Shown: positions 11,863 to 24,440 of the stretch, in pieces
Numbering within the stretch: position 1 is the first letter of the stretch
Layout: each line of letters opens with the position of its first letter
Assembly: GCA_023614405.1 (NCBI GenBank)
Contig: CM042697.1
Coordinates: forward strand, 467,090,744 to 467,154,743
Reading direction: 5' to 3'
From: Avena insularis
Taxonomy: Eukaryota; Streptophyta; Magnoliopsida; Poales; Poaceae
Length of the DNA stretch: 64,000 nucleotides
The notes under the pieces: model-generated
The model's database searches: none
What the model was told of the DNA's origin: nothing
The model's input: only the letters and a program-made list of their open reading frames with translations
Translations under genes and position numbers: made by a program

Positions 11863-14800
11863 CTATTGTCTATACACAGCCGAATAGTATTCCTCTTTTG
11901 GGTTTAGGACTTCTGCATCCAAGAATCCCGCCAATTCCTCCTGAATTGCTCGTACGCGATCCTTTGGCGTAAGACCCCGTAGACGTTCGATCTGATTTAA
12001 AAAAGGAGTCAGTCTATATGAATGAAACTAAACACAATTTGTTTGTAATTAAAAACTATAGAAATTATTTACGTACGTGGAGTTGCTCTAAATTTCTGCC
12101 CTTCTCATCGCATGTCTGCCTGATGAACTCGCAAACATAGTATCCACATAGATTGTTACCTGGTCCCTACGTCAGGCACTTTACGAGAACAGAGTTCAAT
12201 CAAAATAATAATCAAGCATGATAATAACTGTATCAAAACTAGAATCAAAGAGATACGCGGATATAGCTAGTGGTGCTTACATTTAGTGGTTGAAATGTAA
12301 GCTCCTCTTTCCAAATACCCCTAGCCTTGTTGGTGAACCGTTTCCAAGCGCTGCCCGGCGAAGAAAACGAATAAAAGAAGTTATTAATTACTTGATATCA
12401 TAAAATTCACGAATGTTGTCCATATAGTGTCGTAATGATTAGAATTACCGCTGGAGAATCATCTGCATGTCCTTCCACAACTCAAGGGGTTTATGTTTCG
12501 AGTCCATGACTAGTACACGCCCTTTGTCAAGATGAATGATTAACAGAATATAGTGGAAGCTGCAAATGCATAACTAATTAATTATATACTTAACATCGAG
12601 TAAGCGAAAAAGAAAGTGTATACAAGACAATAACACTCACTCGAAGTTGTAAGGAAAAAGTATTTCCCTTTTGGTTTCTTGAAACCTTAACGCGTGTACT
12701 ATATTATCCTCCGTATCCTGGGGGCTTGTTTTGAGATTAGCTTCATGAACCCAATATGGGTCAATGAAGCCAATGTCATAGATTTGTCCTCTGCTGCATT
12801 CGAGAATCTTCATTCTGCATATTATAGTATGATTATATACATGCAATAAACAAGGTGAGATAGCTGGAGACTAAATTAATTACAGAATTAGTACTTACGC
12901 ACAATAGGCAATCGATGATCGATTTGTCCAAGGCGTCTTGATTGAATAATTGAAATAGTTCATCAAATTCAATGGATATCATGTCATCCTTTTCTTTCCC
13001 ATGATGCTTTTTGTAACCCTCAGCACTATCCGATTAGCCCGGCCTTTGTGGCATGCATGTACCAGTTATGCAATCTTCGCATTTTTGTTGGAAGATTGTT
13101 TACCTCCTCAGGTTTGACGAGAGGTTTGCCGTACTGGTATTTGTATGCTAATTCACTCACGGGGAAGAACTCTAACTGGGATAAGTACTGGGCAATACTC
13201 ATACCTTGAGCAGCGGCAGCTTCTCTGTATTCTGCAACTACCTCTGGATCATACTGCTCTTCGGCCCCATATTTCCTCGACCCCACATTGGTTTGGGAAA
13301 TCACCTTGAGAGGGGCGCAAGTCTGTTTTGCTTGTTCTCCGAGCTGGGCAACAGATTTCTAGCTTGCATCAGTACTGCTCTTCGAGGCTTTTTGTGCCGC
13401 ATGTGACTTGAGAATAGAACGCTCATAGTCTGATGACAGCTTTGGCTTGGGTTGATGAAGAGTCTTTAGCATTTTCAACACTTTGGCTTTTTCTTCTTTG
13501 GTGCTGGGGAACTCTGGCTCTTTCGGCCGCCTCAGCTTAGCGAAAAACGCTGTCGTTTCCGCATCAACGATCGTCGTAGTCTCCTCTTAGTACAGTCATA
13601 AGCTCTCTTGGGAGGAACCTTTGGTACTTTTGGAAGAGGCTCTTGTTTATGTTTTGGCGATCGCTTACCACAACACACAGTAGTGGTACGCTTACGCTTT
13701 TTATCCTGAGGCGCCGGCGATGGCTCCCGCGACGATGGTTGCGACGGAGCCGGGTGACGCGACGAAGACGGCTACCGCGGCGGCGACGACCTCGCTGGAG
13801 ACGGGTGGGGCGGCGGCGAAGATGGCCTTGGCGTGTGATTTCGAAGCACGATACATTCCTTCGGCCATAGAATGGTGACGTTTTTTGCGTCTCCCAAGGT
13901 CGATCATCCTTCACTGCGGGGTAGTGAACATCAAAACTTCAAAGGTGGGCATGATTTCATCCACCCGACAACAGCGTAGCCCTCCTGCCGGACGATAGTG
14001 GTAAGTTGGTGTGGGTCCAATTGGTAAGGTATAGCCACCTTCATTGATATGTTCACAACTTTGACATGTAGCTCGCGATGTGTCATCTCTGTGATATCAT
14101 CCTTTGGGTATGTGAGGAGCCATCGTCGGTGCACCATCGTCATTGCCATTGTCATCACCCGGGACCTCGGTGGAAGCCACACTGCGTTTTCGATTATTAG
14201 ATAGGCCGGTAGCATCGAATGCAGTGTGCTGCTGAGATGGGCCGGTAGTACTTTGCTCTTTAAGTGCGTTAATTTCATCTTGTTGTTGCTTTAATCGTTC
14301 TTCAATTAAACGCATTCGCTCTTTCTGACTATCTGCTTCAACTTTACCTGCCCTTTCTCCTCGTGGCTTCTATCGGATATTTCTTCCTCTCTTGAAACCC
14401 AGTCCTCCATGGTTGGGAGCCTCTTGTGCCTCGTGTTCGTCCATCATGTTCCTTATTTCCAAGGGCGAGTGTGAGCTCATCATTCTCTCTATCGGGAATG
14501 AAGTCCCCATCTTTAACAGCCTTTACTGCTTTTCTCATCCTCTCGATTGGCAAGGGGTCTTCTTTATGTCGTATGTTATATATACACCTCCCTTCCGAGT
14601 CCAACGTGCCCCCATGCCCGTAAAACCAATTCCTTGCACGTTCTACCCAATCGCCCTGTCTGGGTGATCTTTTTAGCACGTAGTTCATTCTCAAGTTTCT
14701 CCCACTTAGGAATGTCAGCCCTGTAGCCACCTTGCCCCATAGTATGGTGATACTTCTTGTTAGCAACATTCAGCTTATTCGTTGCAGACATTTTCTTCGC

Positions 14801-15636
14801 TTTTTCTGATGTCTTGTATTCCAAAAACTCAACCCAGAATGGTTTTATCTTCTCAAACTGAATATTCTTGAAATCGGGAGTCTTCTCTTCCACGACATAG
14901 TCAAGGTGCAATCTTTTCTTCCAGTTGGTGAAACATTGGGCCATCTTCTTCAAAGCCCACTCCCTGACCTTAGCCTCCATGGCTCTCCCATGTTGTAAGG
15001 CGTCCTCAACTGGATCCTCCGCATTTGGATCCAGCTCTATCTTCGGTAGTTTGAAATTAACCATGAGCCTCTTCCACAGTAAATCTTTGGCGTGGTTAGG
15101 GACAAATAAACATGTTCCCTCTTCATCCACATTAGCAAGCCTATTCCAATTTCTAATGGTGATCGGGATTAAGTCCCTAACGATTACTCCGCATTGTGCC
15201 ACAAATTTGTTTGCGACAACTTCGGGAGCCGTCGGTTTGTCGTCTTCAGCGACATCTTCGATCCTGAACCTCTCATGGTCTTGCAACTTTTTGGTTGGGC
15301 CTCGTCTGCTCTTTTCAGTAGATTCCTTCGATCCGGAGGGCTAAAAGAAGAAAGATCGTCGTTACTATTTCTATATAGATAGAAGATGATTAATTAATGA
15401 ATTGATTATATTACATGCACCTCGCCGGAGCGGTCGTCTTCTCGATTACACAAGGCATCGCCTTCTCCCTCGCGGAAGGCAACACCTTCAACCTTAAACA
15501 TGTCGTTTATTCCGGTAAAAAGAGGATCACCCTCACCGGAGTTGTTCAGAAACGTTCATACGTCCAAATTTTCTTCCCCACGGATCACACCTTGGATCAA
15601 CTCTTCCTTTTCTTCGTCTCTGAAGTGTGGGTCCAT
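11863..15636 (-). pseudogene. CACTA second gene: plant-transposase region plus Ulp1-like C48 protease domain, multi-exon, broken
   Basis: The start is an ATG at 15636 (MDPHFRDEEKEELIQG), soon followed by a stop in this copy. A large exon from about 15341 (acceptor TTTTAG) encodes the plant transposase (Ptta/En/Spm) region, with HERFRIEDVAEDDKPTAPE and then WKKRLHLDYVVEEKTPDF. A coiled-coil segment follows at about 14315 (MRLIEERLKQQQDEINALKE), then a low-complexity region near 13700-13900. The C-terminal exons give a Ulp1/C48 cysteine protease-like domain: IGFIDPYWVHE and ILFPYNFE (12846-12637), FHYILLIIHLDKGRVLVMDS with candidate His and Asp (about 12561-12447), and NNLCGYYVCEFIR with candidate Cys (about 12175-12075). 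It ends at a TAG at 11863. Several in-frame stops show decay. Its role is unknown. Confidence 0.7.
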
Positions 15637-16761
15637 ATTTTCTGCATAGGTGGAAAAAGAATAAGTCAAAGCGGCTAAAGGAGAAAGTTAGGTATGGTGT
15701 TGAGAGATATAAACCCTAATTCAGAGAAACCCTAATATATACATACACAATAATTAAAATGAAGAGAAACCCTAAACCCTAAACCTAGCTACATCGTCGG
15801 AATGCCCTGGCGAAGGCACATCGTCGAACCCACATGCACCTAAGGGGTATTAATGACTCCTTATCTAATAATCCAAACACCGAAAAGAAAGGGAAACAAT
15901 CAACACATGGCATCGATGCAATGCTCAAGCAAGTATGATGATATGACAAGTTAATTTGCATTGGAATGTAACCCTCAGACATGCTCGACGATTTAATCGG
16001 GGTTCCGAGGGGTGAAAACCCTAACTCGGGGAAACTCCGGAACATATGAGAGGGGTGTATTTGTTCTTCTAATTATACTTGTCATTTAAGTTGTTTAACA
16101 ATGCATTATTATAGGTTAAATAGATAGGTTTCATTTTTCTGAACAATTTGATATATTATTTGTATTTTTCTGACTTATAAACAATAAGATATTGAATTTA
16201 CAATATTAAATCATTTTGTCCCGGTTGGTAACTCAAAGGACGGAGGCGTCGGCAACCTCCAAGATCGTGGGGATCGGGTCCAAAACATATATGGCGTTGT
16301 CGCGCCCGTCCTTTACTTCCTTTATATACACAAAATGAAAATACATATACAAAATAGTATAGGCTTCGCCATTTTGCCTTGCTTTGGAGAGCTCATTTTT
16401 TTAGTATGTTCGTAAGCGTCCGCATTAGATTTTGCTTTCGGCGATCATCCATACGTATTACTTGTTCATTTCGGAGCACCTTTGTGTTTCACACTTGAGG
16501 GAACAGATTAGATGCATACACAATATATATACACAATATGATAATATCTAAAAAAAATAACTAGAAAAAAATAAAAAAAACTTAGGCTCCCGATCCCTCC
16601 TTTTCCTGCCTTCCGCAGCACTGGCCGCCGCACCCACGCCGTCATACTAAGCTCGCGCCGCCCCCGGATGGTGTCGACATTATGTCGTGCGGCGTCTCGA
16701 CATTATGTCGTGCGGCGTGTACCTTGTCCCGGATGGTGTCACCAACCGGGTCTAAAGATGA
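15637..16761. other. CACTA internal spacer with telo-box repeats
   Basis: No gene is supported. Upstream of the second gene lie several AAACCCTAA motifs, including the uninterrupted AAACCCTAAACCCTAAACC near 15770-15788. Near 16675-16725 a 23-bp motif containing GACATTATGTCGTGCGGCGT is tandemly duplicated. CCGGTTGG motifs recur at about 16220 and 16743. Confidence 0.5.
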
Positions 16762-19139
16762 ACATTGTTCTCCATAACAATGTCCACACACATGCATAAT
16801 ATGGGCACAACATCACAAACTATGCCGTGATTCAGCACATAACATCGGTCATTTGGACCAAAAGCCATGAAACCTCGAACATGATAGCTCATTTTGTGAA
16901 GGTTTTTTCGAAACATGATCAATATACCAAGTCTGGTATTTTTCCTTTCAACTATGTAACATAATATGACACCACGCGAAGGATTTTTATTGTTCGGATT
17001 TTTTTTGAATTTATTATGCCCGTTTTGAATTATCTGAATTTTTAACTATGGTCGAACCGGTGTGCATGAAGATAGGGGACGAGCATCGTTAGAACTTGCA
17101 TTGGATCTCTGAAGAAACCACATATTGCGAGTCTAAAAATGATTTTTTCAAAAAATCACGGGCGATAGATCATGTACCTGTAGTACAAACCGGACCCACT
17201 TCCTACCGATTCGGCAGACATTTGTCCTTTTTACCCGGGATGGACGAAAAGGTTTGAGATGTCCCGGTTGGGAGATAGTCCATGTAAGGTGTTCTAGTAT
17301 TTTAGGAAAATGGGACGGTAGCATTCTGAAACGGCATTTTGGTGGTTACTTCACAAAACGACCCATTTTTTGCGCTTGGAAAATGGAAAAGGGCTTTTCC
17401 GTGCGACAAAAAGGAAAACTTCCTCCTGCAACATTGTTCTCCATAAGAATGTCCACACACATGCATAATATGGGCACAACATCACAAACTATATCGTGAT
17501 TCAGCACATAACATCGGTCATTTGGACCGAAAGTCATGAAACCTCGAACATGATAGCTCATTTTGTGAAGGTTTTTTCGAAACATGATCAATATACCAAG
17601 ACTGGTATTTTTCCTTTCAACTATGTAACATAATATGACACCACGCGAAGGATTTTCATTGTTCGGATTTTTTTTGAATTTATTATGCCTGTTTTGAATT
17701 ATCTGAATTTCTAACTATGGTCGAACCGGTGTGCATGAAGATAGGGGACGAGCATCGTTAGAACTTGCATTGGATCTCTGAAGAAACCACATATTGCGAG
17801 TCTAAAAATGATTTTTTCAAAAAATCACGCGCGATAGATCATGTACCTGTAGTATAAACCGGACCCACTTCCTGCCGATTCGGCAGACATTTGTCCTTTT
17901 TACCCGGGATGGACGAAAAGGTTTGAGATGTCCCGGTTGGGATATAGTCCATGTAAGGTGGTCTAGTATTTTAGGAAAATGGGACGGTAGCATTCTGAAA
18001 CGGTATTTTGGTGGTTACTTCACAAAACGACCCGTTTTTTGCGCTCGGAAAATGGAAAAGGGCTTTTCCGTACGACAAAAAGGAAAACTTCCTCCTGCAA
18101 CATTGTTCTCCATAACAATGTCCACACACATGCATATTATGGGCACAACATCACAAACTATGCCGTGATTCAGTACATAACATCGGTCATTTGGACCGAA
18201 AGCCATGAAACCTCGAACATGATAGCTCATTTTGTGAAGGTTTTTTCGAAACATGATCAATATACCAAGTCTGGTATTTTTCCTTTCAACTATGTAACAT
18301 AATATGACACCACACGAAGGATTTTCATTGTTCGGATTTTTTTTTTGAATTTATTATGCCCGTTTTGAATTATCTGAATTTCTAACTATGGTCGAACCGG
18401 TGTGCATGAAGATAGGGGACGAGCATCATTAGAACTTGCATTGGATCTCTGAAGAAACCACATATTGCGAGTCTAAAAATGATTTTTTCAAAAAATCATG
18501 GGCGATAGATCATGTACCTGTAGTACAAACCGGACCCACTTCCTACCGATTCGGCAGACATTTGTCCTTTTTACCCGGGATGGACGAAAAGGTTTGAGAT
18601 GTCCCGGTTGGGAGATAGTCCATGTAAGGTGGTCTAGTATTTTAGGAAAATGGGATGGTAGCATTCGGAAATGGCATTTTGGTGGTTACTTCACAAAACG
18701 ACCCGTTTTTTGCGCTCGGAAAATGGAAAAGGGCTTTTCCGTGCGACAAAAAGGAAAACTTCCTCCTGCAACATTGTTCTCCATAACAATGTCCACACAC
18801 ATGCATAATATGGGCACAACATCATAAACTATACCGTGATTCAGCACATAACATCGGTCATTTGGACCAAAAGCCATGAAACCTCGAACATGATAGCTCA
18901 TTTTGTGAAGTTTTTTTCGAAACATGATCAATATACCAAGTCTGGTATTTTTCCTTTCAACTATGTAACATAATATGACACCACGCGAAGGATTTTCATT
19001 GTTCGGATTTTTTTTGAATTTATTATGCCCATTTTGAATTATCTGAATTTCTAACTATTGTTCCGCGCGACAAAAAGGAAAACTTCCTCATGCAACATTG
19101 TTCTCCATACCAATGTCCATACACATGCATAATATGGGA
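16762..19139. repeat. Tandem array, 669-bp period, about 3.5 copies, inside the CACTA element
   Basis: The anchor ACATTGTTCTCC occurs at 16762, 17431, 18100, 18771 and 19095, giving spacings of 669, 669, 671 and 324 bp. The last full copy has an internal deletion of about 345 bp. By eye the copies differ at only a few percent of sites. Each full copy keeps an 81-codon frame on minus (17346-17591, 18015-18260, 18686-18931; MIMFRKNLHKMSYHVRGFM) and an overlapping frame on plus. High copy identity alone could explain these, so I do not call genes. A segment including GTACCTTGTCCCGGATGGTG flanks the array on both sides (about 16720 and 19170). Confidence 0.85.
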
Positions 19140-19330
19140 ACAACATTATGTCGACATTATGTCGTGCGGCGTGTACCTTGTCCCGGATGGTGTCATCAAC
19201 CGGGACTAAAGATCAACCTGTAGTCCCGGTTGGAGACACCAACCGGGACAAAACACGAGTCAACACTAATGATAGGGGTGAGTGTCGACATTATTTCGTA
19301 AGTGTCGACACTATGCCGAGCTGCTTGTAC

Positions 19331-19339
19331 TATAAATAG
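19331..19339 (+). promoter_or_regulatory. TATA box upstream of the hairpin array
   Basis: TATAAATAG lies directly downstream of CCGGTTGG-type subterminal motifs (about 19190-19245). A plant TATA box at this position would set a transcript start at about 19362-19372, just before the hairpin repeats. Confidence 0.45.
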
Positions 19340-19359
19340 GCATCCTTGCGAGTCCAGTC

Positions 19360-19972
19360 CTCCAGCCAGTTTGAGGCATCTCCAAGATGGTTTTCGTGAG
19401 CGTGGACACCATCGGCTGCCAGTTTGAGGAGATGCCGGAGCCCAGTCCTCCGGCATCTCCGAGAAACTGGTCATAGAGGCACTAATATGTGAAATTAGTT
19501 AGCTCCGGCGTATTGATCTAGTTAGAGAAGTTACAAGCTGCAAGATGGTTTTCAGGCAGGACACCACTTTGCCAGTTTGAGGAGATGCCGACGGAGCCTA
19601 GTCCTCCAGCATCTCCGAGAAACTGGTCATAGAGGCACTCCCTAATATGTGAAACTAGTTAGCTCCGAGGCGTATTGATCTAGTTAGAGAAGTTACAAGC
19701 TGCAAGATGGTTTTCAAGAGCAGGGACACCACTAAGACCAGCCAGGAGATGCAGCCGATCCCGATCCTTGGCATCTCCAAGAAACTGGTCATAGAGGCAC
19801 TCCTAATATGTGAAATTAGTTAGCTCCGAGGCGTATTGATCTAGTTAGAGAAGTTACAAGCTGCAAGATGGTTTTTCGAGCAGGGACACCACTCACGGTT
19901 TGTGGAGATGCGGATCCCAGTCCTCCGGCATCTCCAAGAAACTGGTCATAGAGGCACTCCCTAATATGTGAC
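19360..19972 (+). repeat. Tandem array of hairpin-forming units, about 157-bp period, possible small-RNA precursor
   Basis: About four units, each containing GCAAGATGGTTTTC, a foldback, and CTGGTCATAGAGGCACT. The best foldback is 19419-19470. It has a 7-bp outer stem (CCAGTTT/AAACTGG), a small internal loop, a 13-bp perfect stem (GGAGATGCCGGAG) and a 7-base loop. A second foldback at 19572-19626 has the same form with a small bulge. The ones near 19736-19790 and 19890-19950 are weaker. A truncated copy stands at 19365. No coding frame is consistent across units. The hairpins are seen directly; small-RNA production is inference. Confidence 0.6.
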
Positions 19973-20217
19973 TGCGCACGTTTGGAGATCAGATCTTAAT
20001 GGTAAGTACGAATCAGGACAACTTCTTCATAGTCCCGGTCCAGCCACAAAACAGGACTAACACTAAAGACATTTATTAATATTAAAAACTGAGACTATAA
20101 AACCGAGACTAAAGGCCACAAACCGCGAAAGATATCCTTCGGTCAAGCCACAAACCGCGAAATACATGAACTAGAGTTACATAATATGAGCATGAACTTC
20201 TTGGCATATGTCCTTCC

Positions 20218-23200
20218 TTATGATCGCTTCAGACGTAACCATGGAGCATCTTCTTTACTTAACGGAATGCTTGGGTCAGTTTTCACTGTGAAGGGCGGAA
20301 TTTCATCAAACTTATTATAATCTTCTGACATGTCTGTCTTGTCCTCGATTCCCACGATGTTTCTTTTCCCTGAAAGAACTATGTGACGCTTTGGCTCATC
20401 ATATGATGTATTCGTTTGCATATTTTTTTCTTTTTTTCACATAGAAAACCTGAGACACATCATTGGCTAGGACGAATGGTTCATCTCTATAACCAAGATT
20501 GTTGAGATCCACTGTTGTCATTCCGTACAACTGGTCTATCTTTACCCCTTCCTCATTCAGGTTGACCCATTTGCAGCAAAACAAAGGGACCTTAAAAGAG
20601 ACTCCATAGTCTAGTTCCCATATCTCCTCTATGTAACCATAATATGTGTCCTTTTGTCCATTCTCGTCTATTGCATCAAAGCGGACACCACTATTTTGGT
20701 TGGTGCTCTTTTTATCTTGGGCGATCGTGTAGAATGTATTCCCATTTATTTCGTACCCTTGGAAATTCAATACAGTAGAAGATGGTGACGCAACCAACAA
20801 GTATAGCTGATCTCCAACAGTGGTGTCATTCAAGAGATGTGTCCGCATCCAACCACCGAAAGACTTCATGTGTTCATCTGTAATCCATGATTCAGTCTTC
20901 CCCGGGTTTTTGAGCGCAATATTCTTGTGTTCCTCGATATCTGGAGTGCCAAGGTGGAATTATGTAGAACTGTGTAGTGTGCTTTAGTGAAAGAATCCGT
21001 CCCTACATATCATTGCTTTCTTTCCCAGATGCCTTTTCCACTTAGTCTTCCCTCATGCCACGAGTCAAACACCAATCGGCTTAAGGTCGTGAATAAAGTC
21101 AACACAAAACTCAATGACCTCCTCTGCTCCATATCCCTTGGAGATGCTTCCTTCAGTCTAGCACGGTTATGAACATATTTCTTTAAGACTCCCATGAACC
21201 TCTCAAAGGGGAACATATTGTGCGAAATACGGACCGAGAATGGCAATCTCTTCCACTAGATGAACCAGAGATGCGTCATAATATTGAAGAAGGATGGGAA
21301 CACCAATTCAAAACTAACAAGACATTGTACCACATCCTTCTAACCTTGGCAGAATATCTGGATTGATTACCTTCGAGATATTGCATTGAGGAATGCACAG
21401 CTTCACAATGGGTACTCGAACATTTTTCGAGAAGCCCCTCAATGCAATCGGAAGCAATCACGTCATAATCACGTGATCATGAGACTTCAGGTTTTGGAAC
21501 TTTTTCTCCGCCATATTTATTATCCCTTTATATTAGATGAGAAGCCCGACGGCACCTTGATCTGTAAGGACTTCAAAAATATTTCCTTCTCGCTTTGGTA
21601 AGAGCATAGCTGGCACGACTTAAGTGATGCCTTTATCCGTCTTGTTATGTGTATGCATGTTCTTTGGGTCTTTCATAATTTGTTGGTCCTCCGTGCTTGG
21701 TGTATCTTTTGTCTTCCCATACACGCCTAGGAATCCTAGCGAGTTCACGCAAAGATTCTTCGTCACGTGCATCACGTCGATTGAAGAGCGGACACGCAGG
21801 ACTTTCCAATATGGCAGCTCCCAAAATATAGATTTTTTCTTCCACATGGGTGCGTGTCCGTGCGACGTCGTCGGAACTGATTGACCATCGGACCCTTTTC
21901 AAAGATTACTTCTATGTCCTTGACCATACCAAATACATCATCACCAGCGGGAGTTCAGGCTTCTTCCGGTGATCTGCCTCACCTTTGAAATGCTTGCCTT
22001 TCTTTCTTACGGATGATTGGTCGGAAGAAATCGTCGATTCGCCAGTACACAACCTTCTTGCATTTATGCAAATATGTACCTTCAGTCTTATCTAAACAGT
22101 GGGTGCATGCCTTATATCCCTTGTTTGTCCATCTCGAAGGTTACTAAGAGAAGGCCAATCATTGATGGTTACGAATAATAACCCTCGAGATCAAATGGCT
22201 CCTGTTTGTTCTCATCCCACGACGTACACCTGGTTTGCCCCACAACGTAAGAGTTCTTCAACTAATGGCCTAAGGTACACATGAATGTCGCGTCGGTTGC
22301 TTGGGCCTTGGATGACCATCGGCATCATAATGAACTTACGCTTCATGCACAACCAAGGAGGCAGGTTGTAGATACATAGAGTCATGGGCAGTCTTGTGCA
22401 GCTCTCTGCTCCCCAAAAGGATTCATGCCATCCGTATTTAGACCAAACCATAAGTTCCTTGCGTCACTGCAAAGTCTGGGAAATCTCTCTCGATTTTTCT
22501 CCACCGTGACCCATCGCCAGGGTGTCTCAACTTCCCGCCTTTCTTACGGTCTTCTTTGTGCCATCGCAACAACTGGCATGCTCTTTGTTTCGAACATGCG
22601 TTTCAACCTTGGTATTATAGGAGCATACCACATAACCTTAGCAGAACCCTCTTCCGAGGGGCTCTCCCTCAACATCACCAGGTCATCTTGTCGATCTTAT
22701 ACCGCAACGCATTGCATACCGGGCATTTATCTAAATTCTCATACTCCTTATGATAGAGGATGCAGCATTAATGCATGCATGTATCTTTTGCACATCTAAT
22801 CCGGAGGATGAGAGTCTTCTTTGCTTCGTAGGTACTCTCGGGAAGTTCGTTATGTTTTGGAAACTTCGGCTTCATTATTTTCAGCATCTTTTCAAATGAG
22901 GAGTCAGTTAGACCACACTTTGCCTTCCATCGCAACAATTCCAGTGTGGTACCGAGCTTTGTGCTGCCATCTTCACAATTTGGGTACAACAATTTCTTAT
23001 GATCTTCTAACATTCCCTCTAACTTCAACTTCTCATTTTCTATTTCACAGTCTCGCTTTGCATCAGAAACGACCCTACCAAGTTCATCAGCTGGCTCATC
23101 TGATGCCCGTTCTTCACCTCTTTCCTCTCCATTGTCTTCCATTGCAAGATCATCAGATTCAGGAAACATATGATGATAGTTGTTATCATCATCTTCTTCT

Positions 23201-23455
23201 TCACCATCTTCCATCATAACCCCTCTTTCCCCGTGCTTGGTCCAGCAATTATAGTTGGGCATGAAACCTTTTCATAATCAGGTGGCAGCGAATGATTTTC
23301 GAGGAAGAGTACTCTTTGTTGTTCCGACATTGAACACATGGACAACGTATAAAACCATTCTCTTTGTTTGCCGTAGCCACATCGATAAATTTATCCACGC
23401 CTGTCATATACCCGGCTACGCGCCGGTCACCGTACATCCATTCCCGACCGTTCAT
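20218..23455 (-). pseudogene. CACTA TNP2-type transposase with DUF4216 C-terminus, decayed
   Basis: The ATG at 23455 lies just after an intron-acceptor-like ATGCAG. The N-terminal transposase-associated domain reads WMYGDRRVAGYMTGVDKFID with CPCVQC. An acidic segment follows (23262-22768; KCGLTDSSFEKMLKIMKPKFP). Pieces of the TNP2 core come next: LPPWLCMKRKFIMMPMVIQG (22451-22212), MWKKKSIFWELPYWK and SIDVMHVTKN (about 21850), and MFPFERFMGVLKKYVHNRAR (about 21200). The C-terminal DUF4216-type block is at 20869-20399 (IEEIWELDYG, VPLFCCKWV, EPFVLANDVSQVFYV). Many stops and frameshifts separate the pieces, so no functional transposase can be made. TNP2 is the protein that cuts CACTA ends in En/Spm elements. 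Confidence 0.8.
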
Positions 23456-23802
23456 CTGCATCATATAAGTAAGTTTATCAAAAAAAAAGGACATCATAAA
23501 TAGTGAAATAACCAATTCACATCGACACATGAATTGTATCAATGACAGAGAAAAGATAAGATTGCTAACCTCGATCGAGGGAAATAAAGAGGAGAAAGCT
23601 CAAGTGCGTCTCGGACACCTTCTATATTTTTGTTCTATGAGAAATTGAACGGGATTATTCACTCAAACATTTCATCAAACACCTTCAATGCAAGCATAGA
23701 AGAGAAAAAACTAGCACACCCCTCACACCTTCCACCAAGAGAAAAACAGAGTAGAGGCAGAGGGGGCTGGGGCGTTGCATTTATAGAGGGCGGGAGAATA
23801 CG

Positions 23803-24038
23803 TCCCGGTTGGAGACAGCAACCGGGACTAAAGGTGTGTGCCACGTCACGTGGCTGTGGCCAAACTTTTAGTCCCGGTTGGTGGCTCCAACCGGGACGTA
23901 TTCCCCCTTACCAACCGGGACGCATGCCTCCTGGCCCCGTGCCGCCGAACCGGACGGTGCAGATTAATCCCGGTTGGTGGCGCAACCGGGACTAATGCTC
24001 TGAGGGGGCGCGAACGGATGACCCTTTTCCCACTAGTG
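23803..24038. repeat. CACTA right terminus with subterminal inverted repeats
   Basis: Reading inward from 24038 the end is CACTAGTGGGAAAAGGGTC. TAGTCCCGGTTGG motifs and complements occur at about 23805, 23867, 23905 and 23963-23996, several as inverted pairs. The target duplication GGA follows at 24039. Confidence 0.85.
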
Positions 24039-24041
24039 GGA

Positions 24042-24440
24042 GGGGAGCTCACGCGTGGCAGTTAAGTCTAAGAGTGTAGCGCCTATCACACATTAGAGCA
24101 TAGCGTCTATCAGACAGCCGCTACACTTGAGCATAGCACCTGGGCATTACTCGCCCCAGGCTTAGCGCCTAGGCGTCACACAGCCAGGTGGGGTCAGGGC
24201 CGGGCCAGGTGGTGCCACGCTGGCAGGGATCATAGAGTATAGCGCCTTTCTGTTAGGCGTTACCCAAAGGGTTAGTCTAGTGAAATTTTTACGCAGAGGA
24301 GTCAGTTTGTGAAATTCTTACCAAAAAGGGTTATTTTTGTCCATTCTGCCATGAGTTATCTTGCCCACTTATTGTTGCAACGTTGCTTGAACATTCATAA
24401 AAAAGCAACGAAGAAAATATGATTACTTGCCTTTTTTGTA
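24042..24440. other. Unclassified repeat, right flank of the CACTA element
   Basis: No gene. The segment contains repeated and inverted copies of TAGCGCCT and AGGCGT motifs (about 24076-24265). It probably belongs to the same older element as 10545-11356. Confidence 0.4.

Larger units (their letters stand above)
11360..24038 (-). mobile_element. Full-length CACTA (En/Spm) DNA transposon, 12.7 kb, genes decayed
   Basis: Both ends start CACTAGTGG when read inward, and the 3-bp target duplication is GGA on both sides (11357-11359 and 24039-24041). Subterminal CCGGTTGG/CCAACCGG motifs crowd both ends, as in Triticeae CACTA elements. Both genes are on minus: a TNP2-type transposase (23455-20218) and a second gene with a plant-transposase region and a Ulp1-like C48 domain (15636-11863). 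Between them lie a 669-bp tandem array and a hairpin array. Both genes carry stops and frameshifts, so the element is no longer autonomous, but its ends look intact enough for mobilisation in trans. Confidence 0.9.

Noticed and set aside
13643..13914. Arg-rich ORFs on both strands
   Set aside because: Readings of a GGCGACGG-type low-complexity stretch inside the CACTA second gene; the gene's own frame there is the Ala/Val-rich one.
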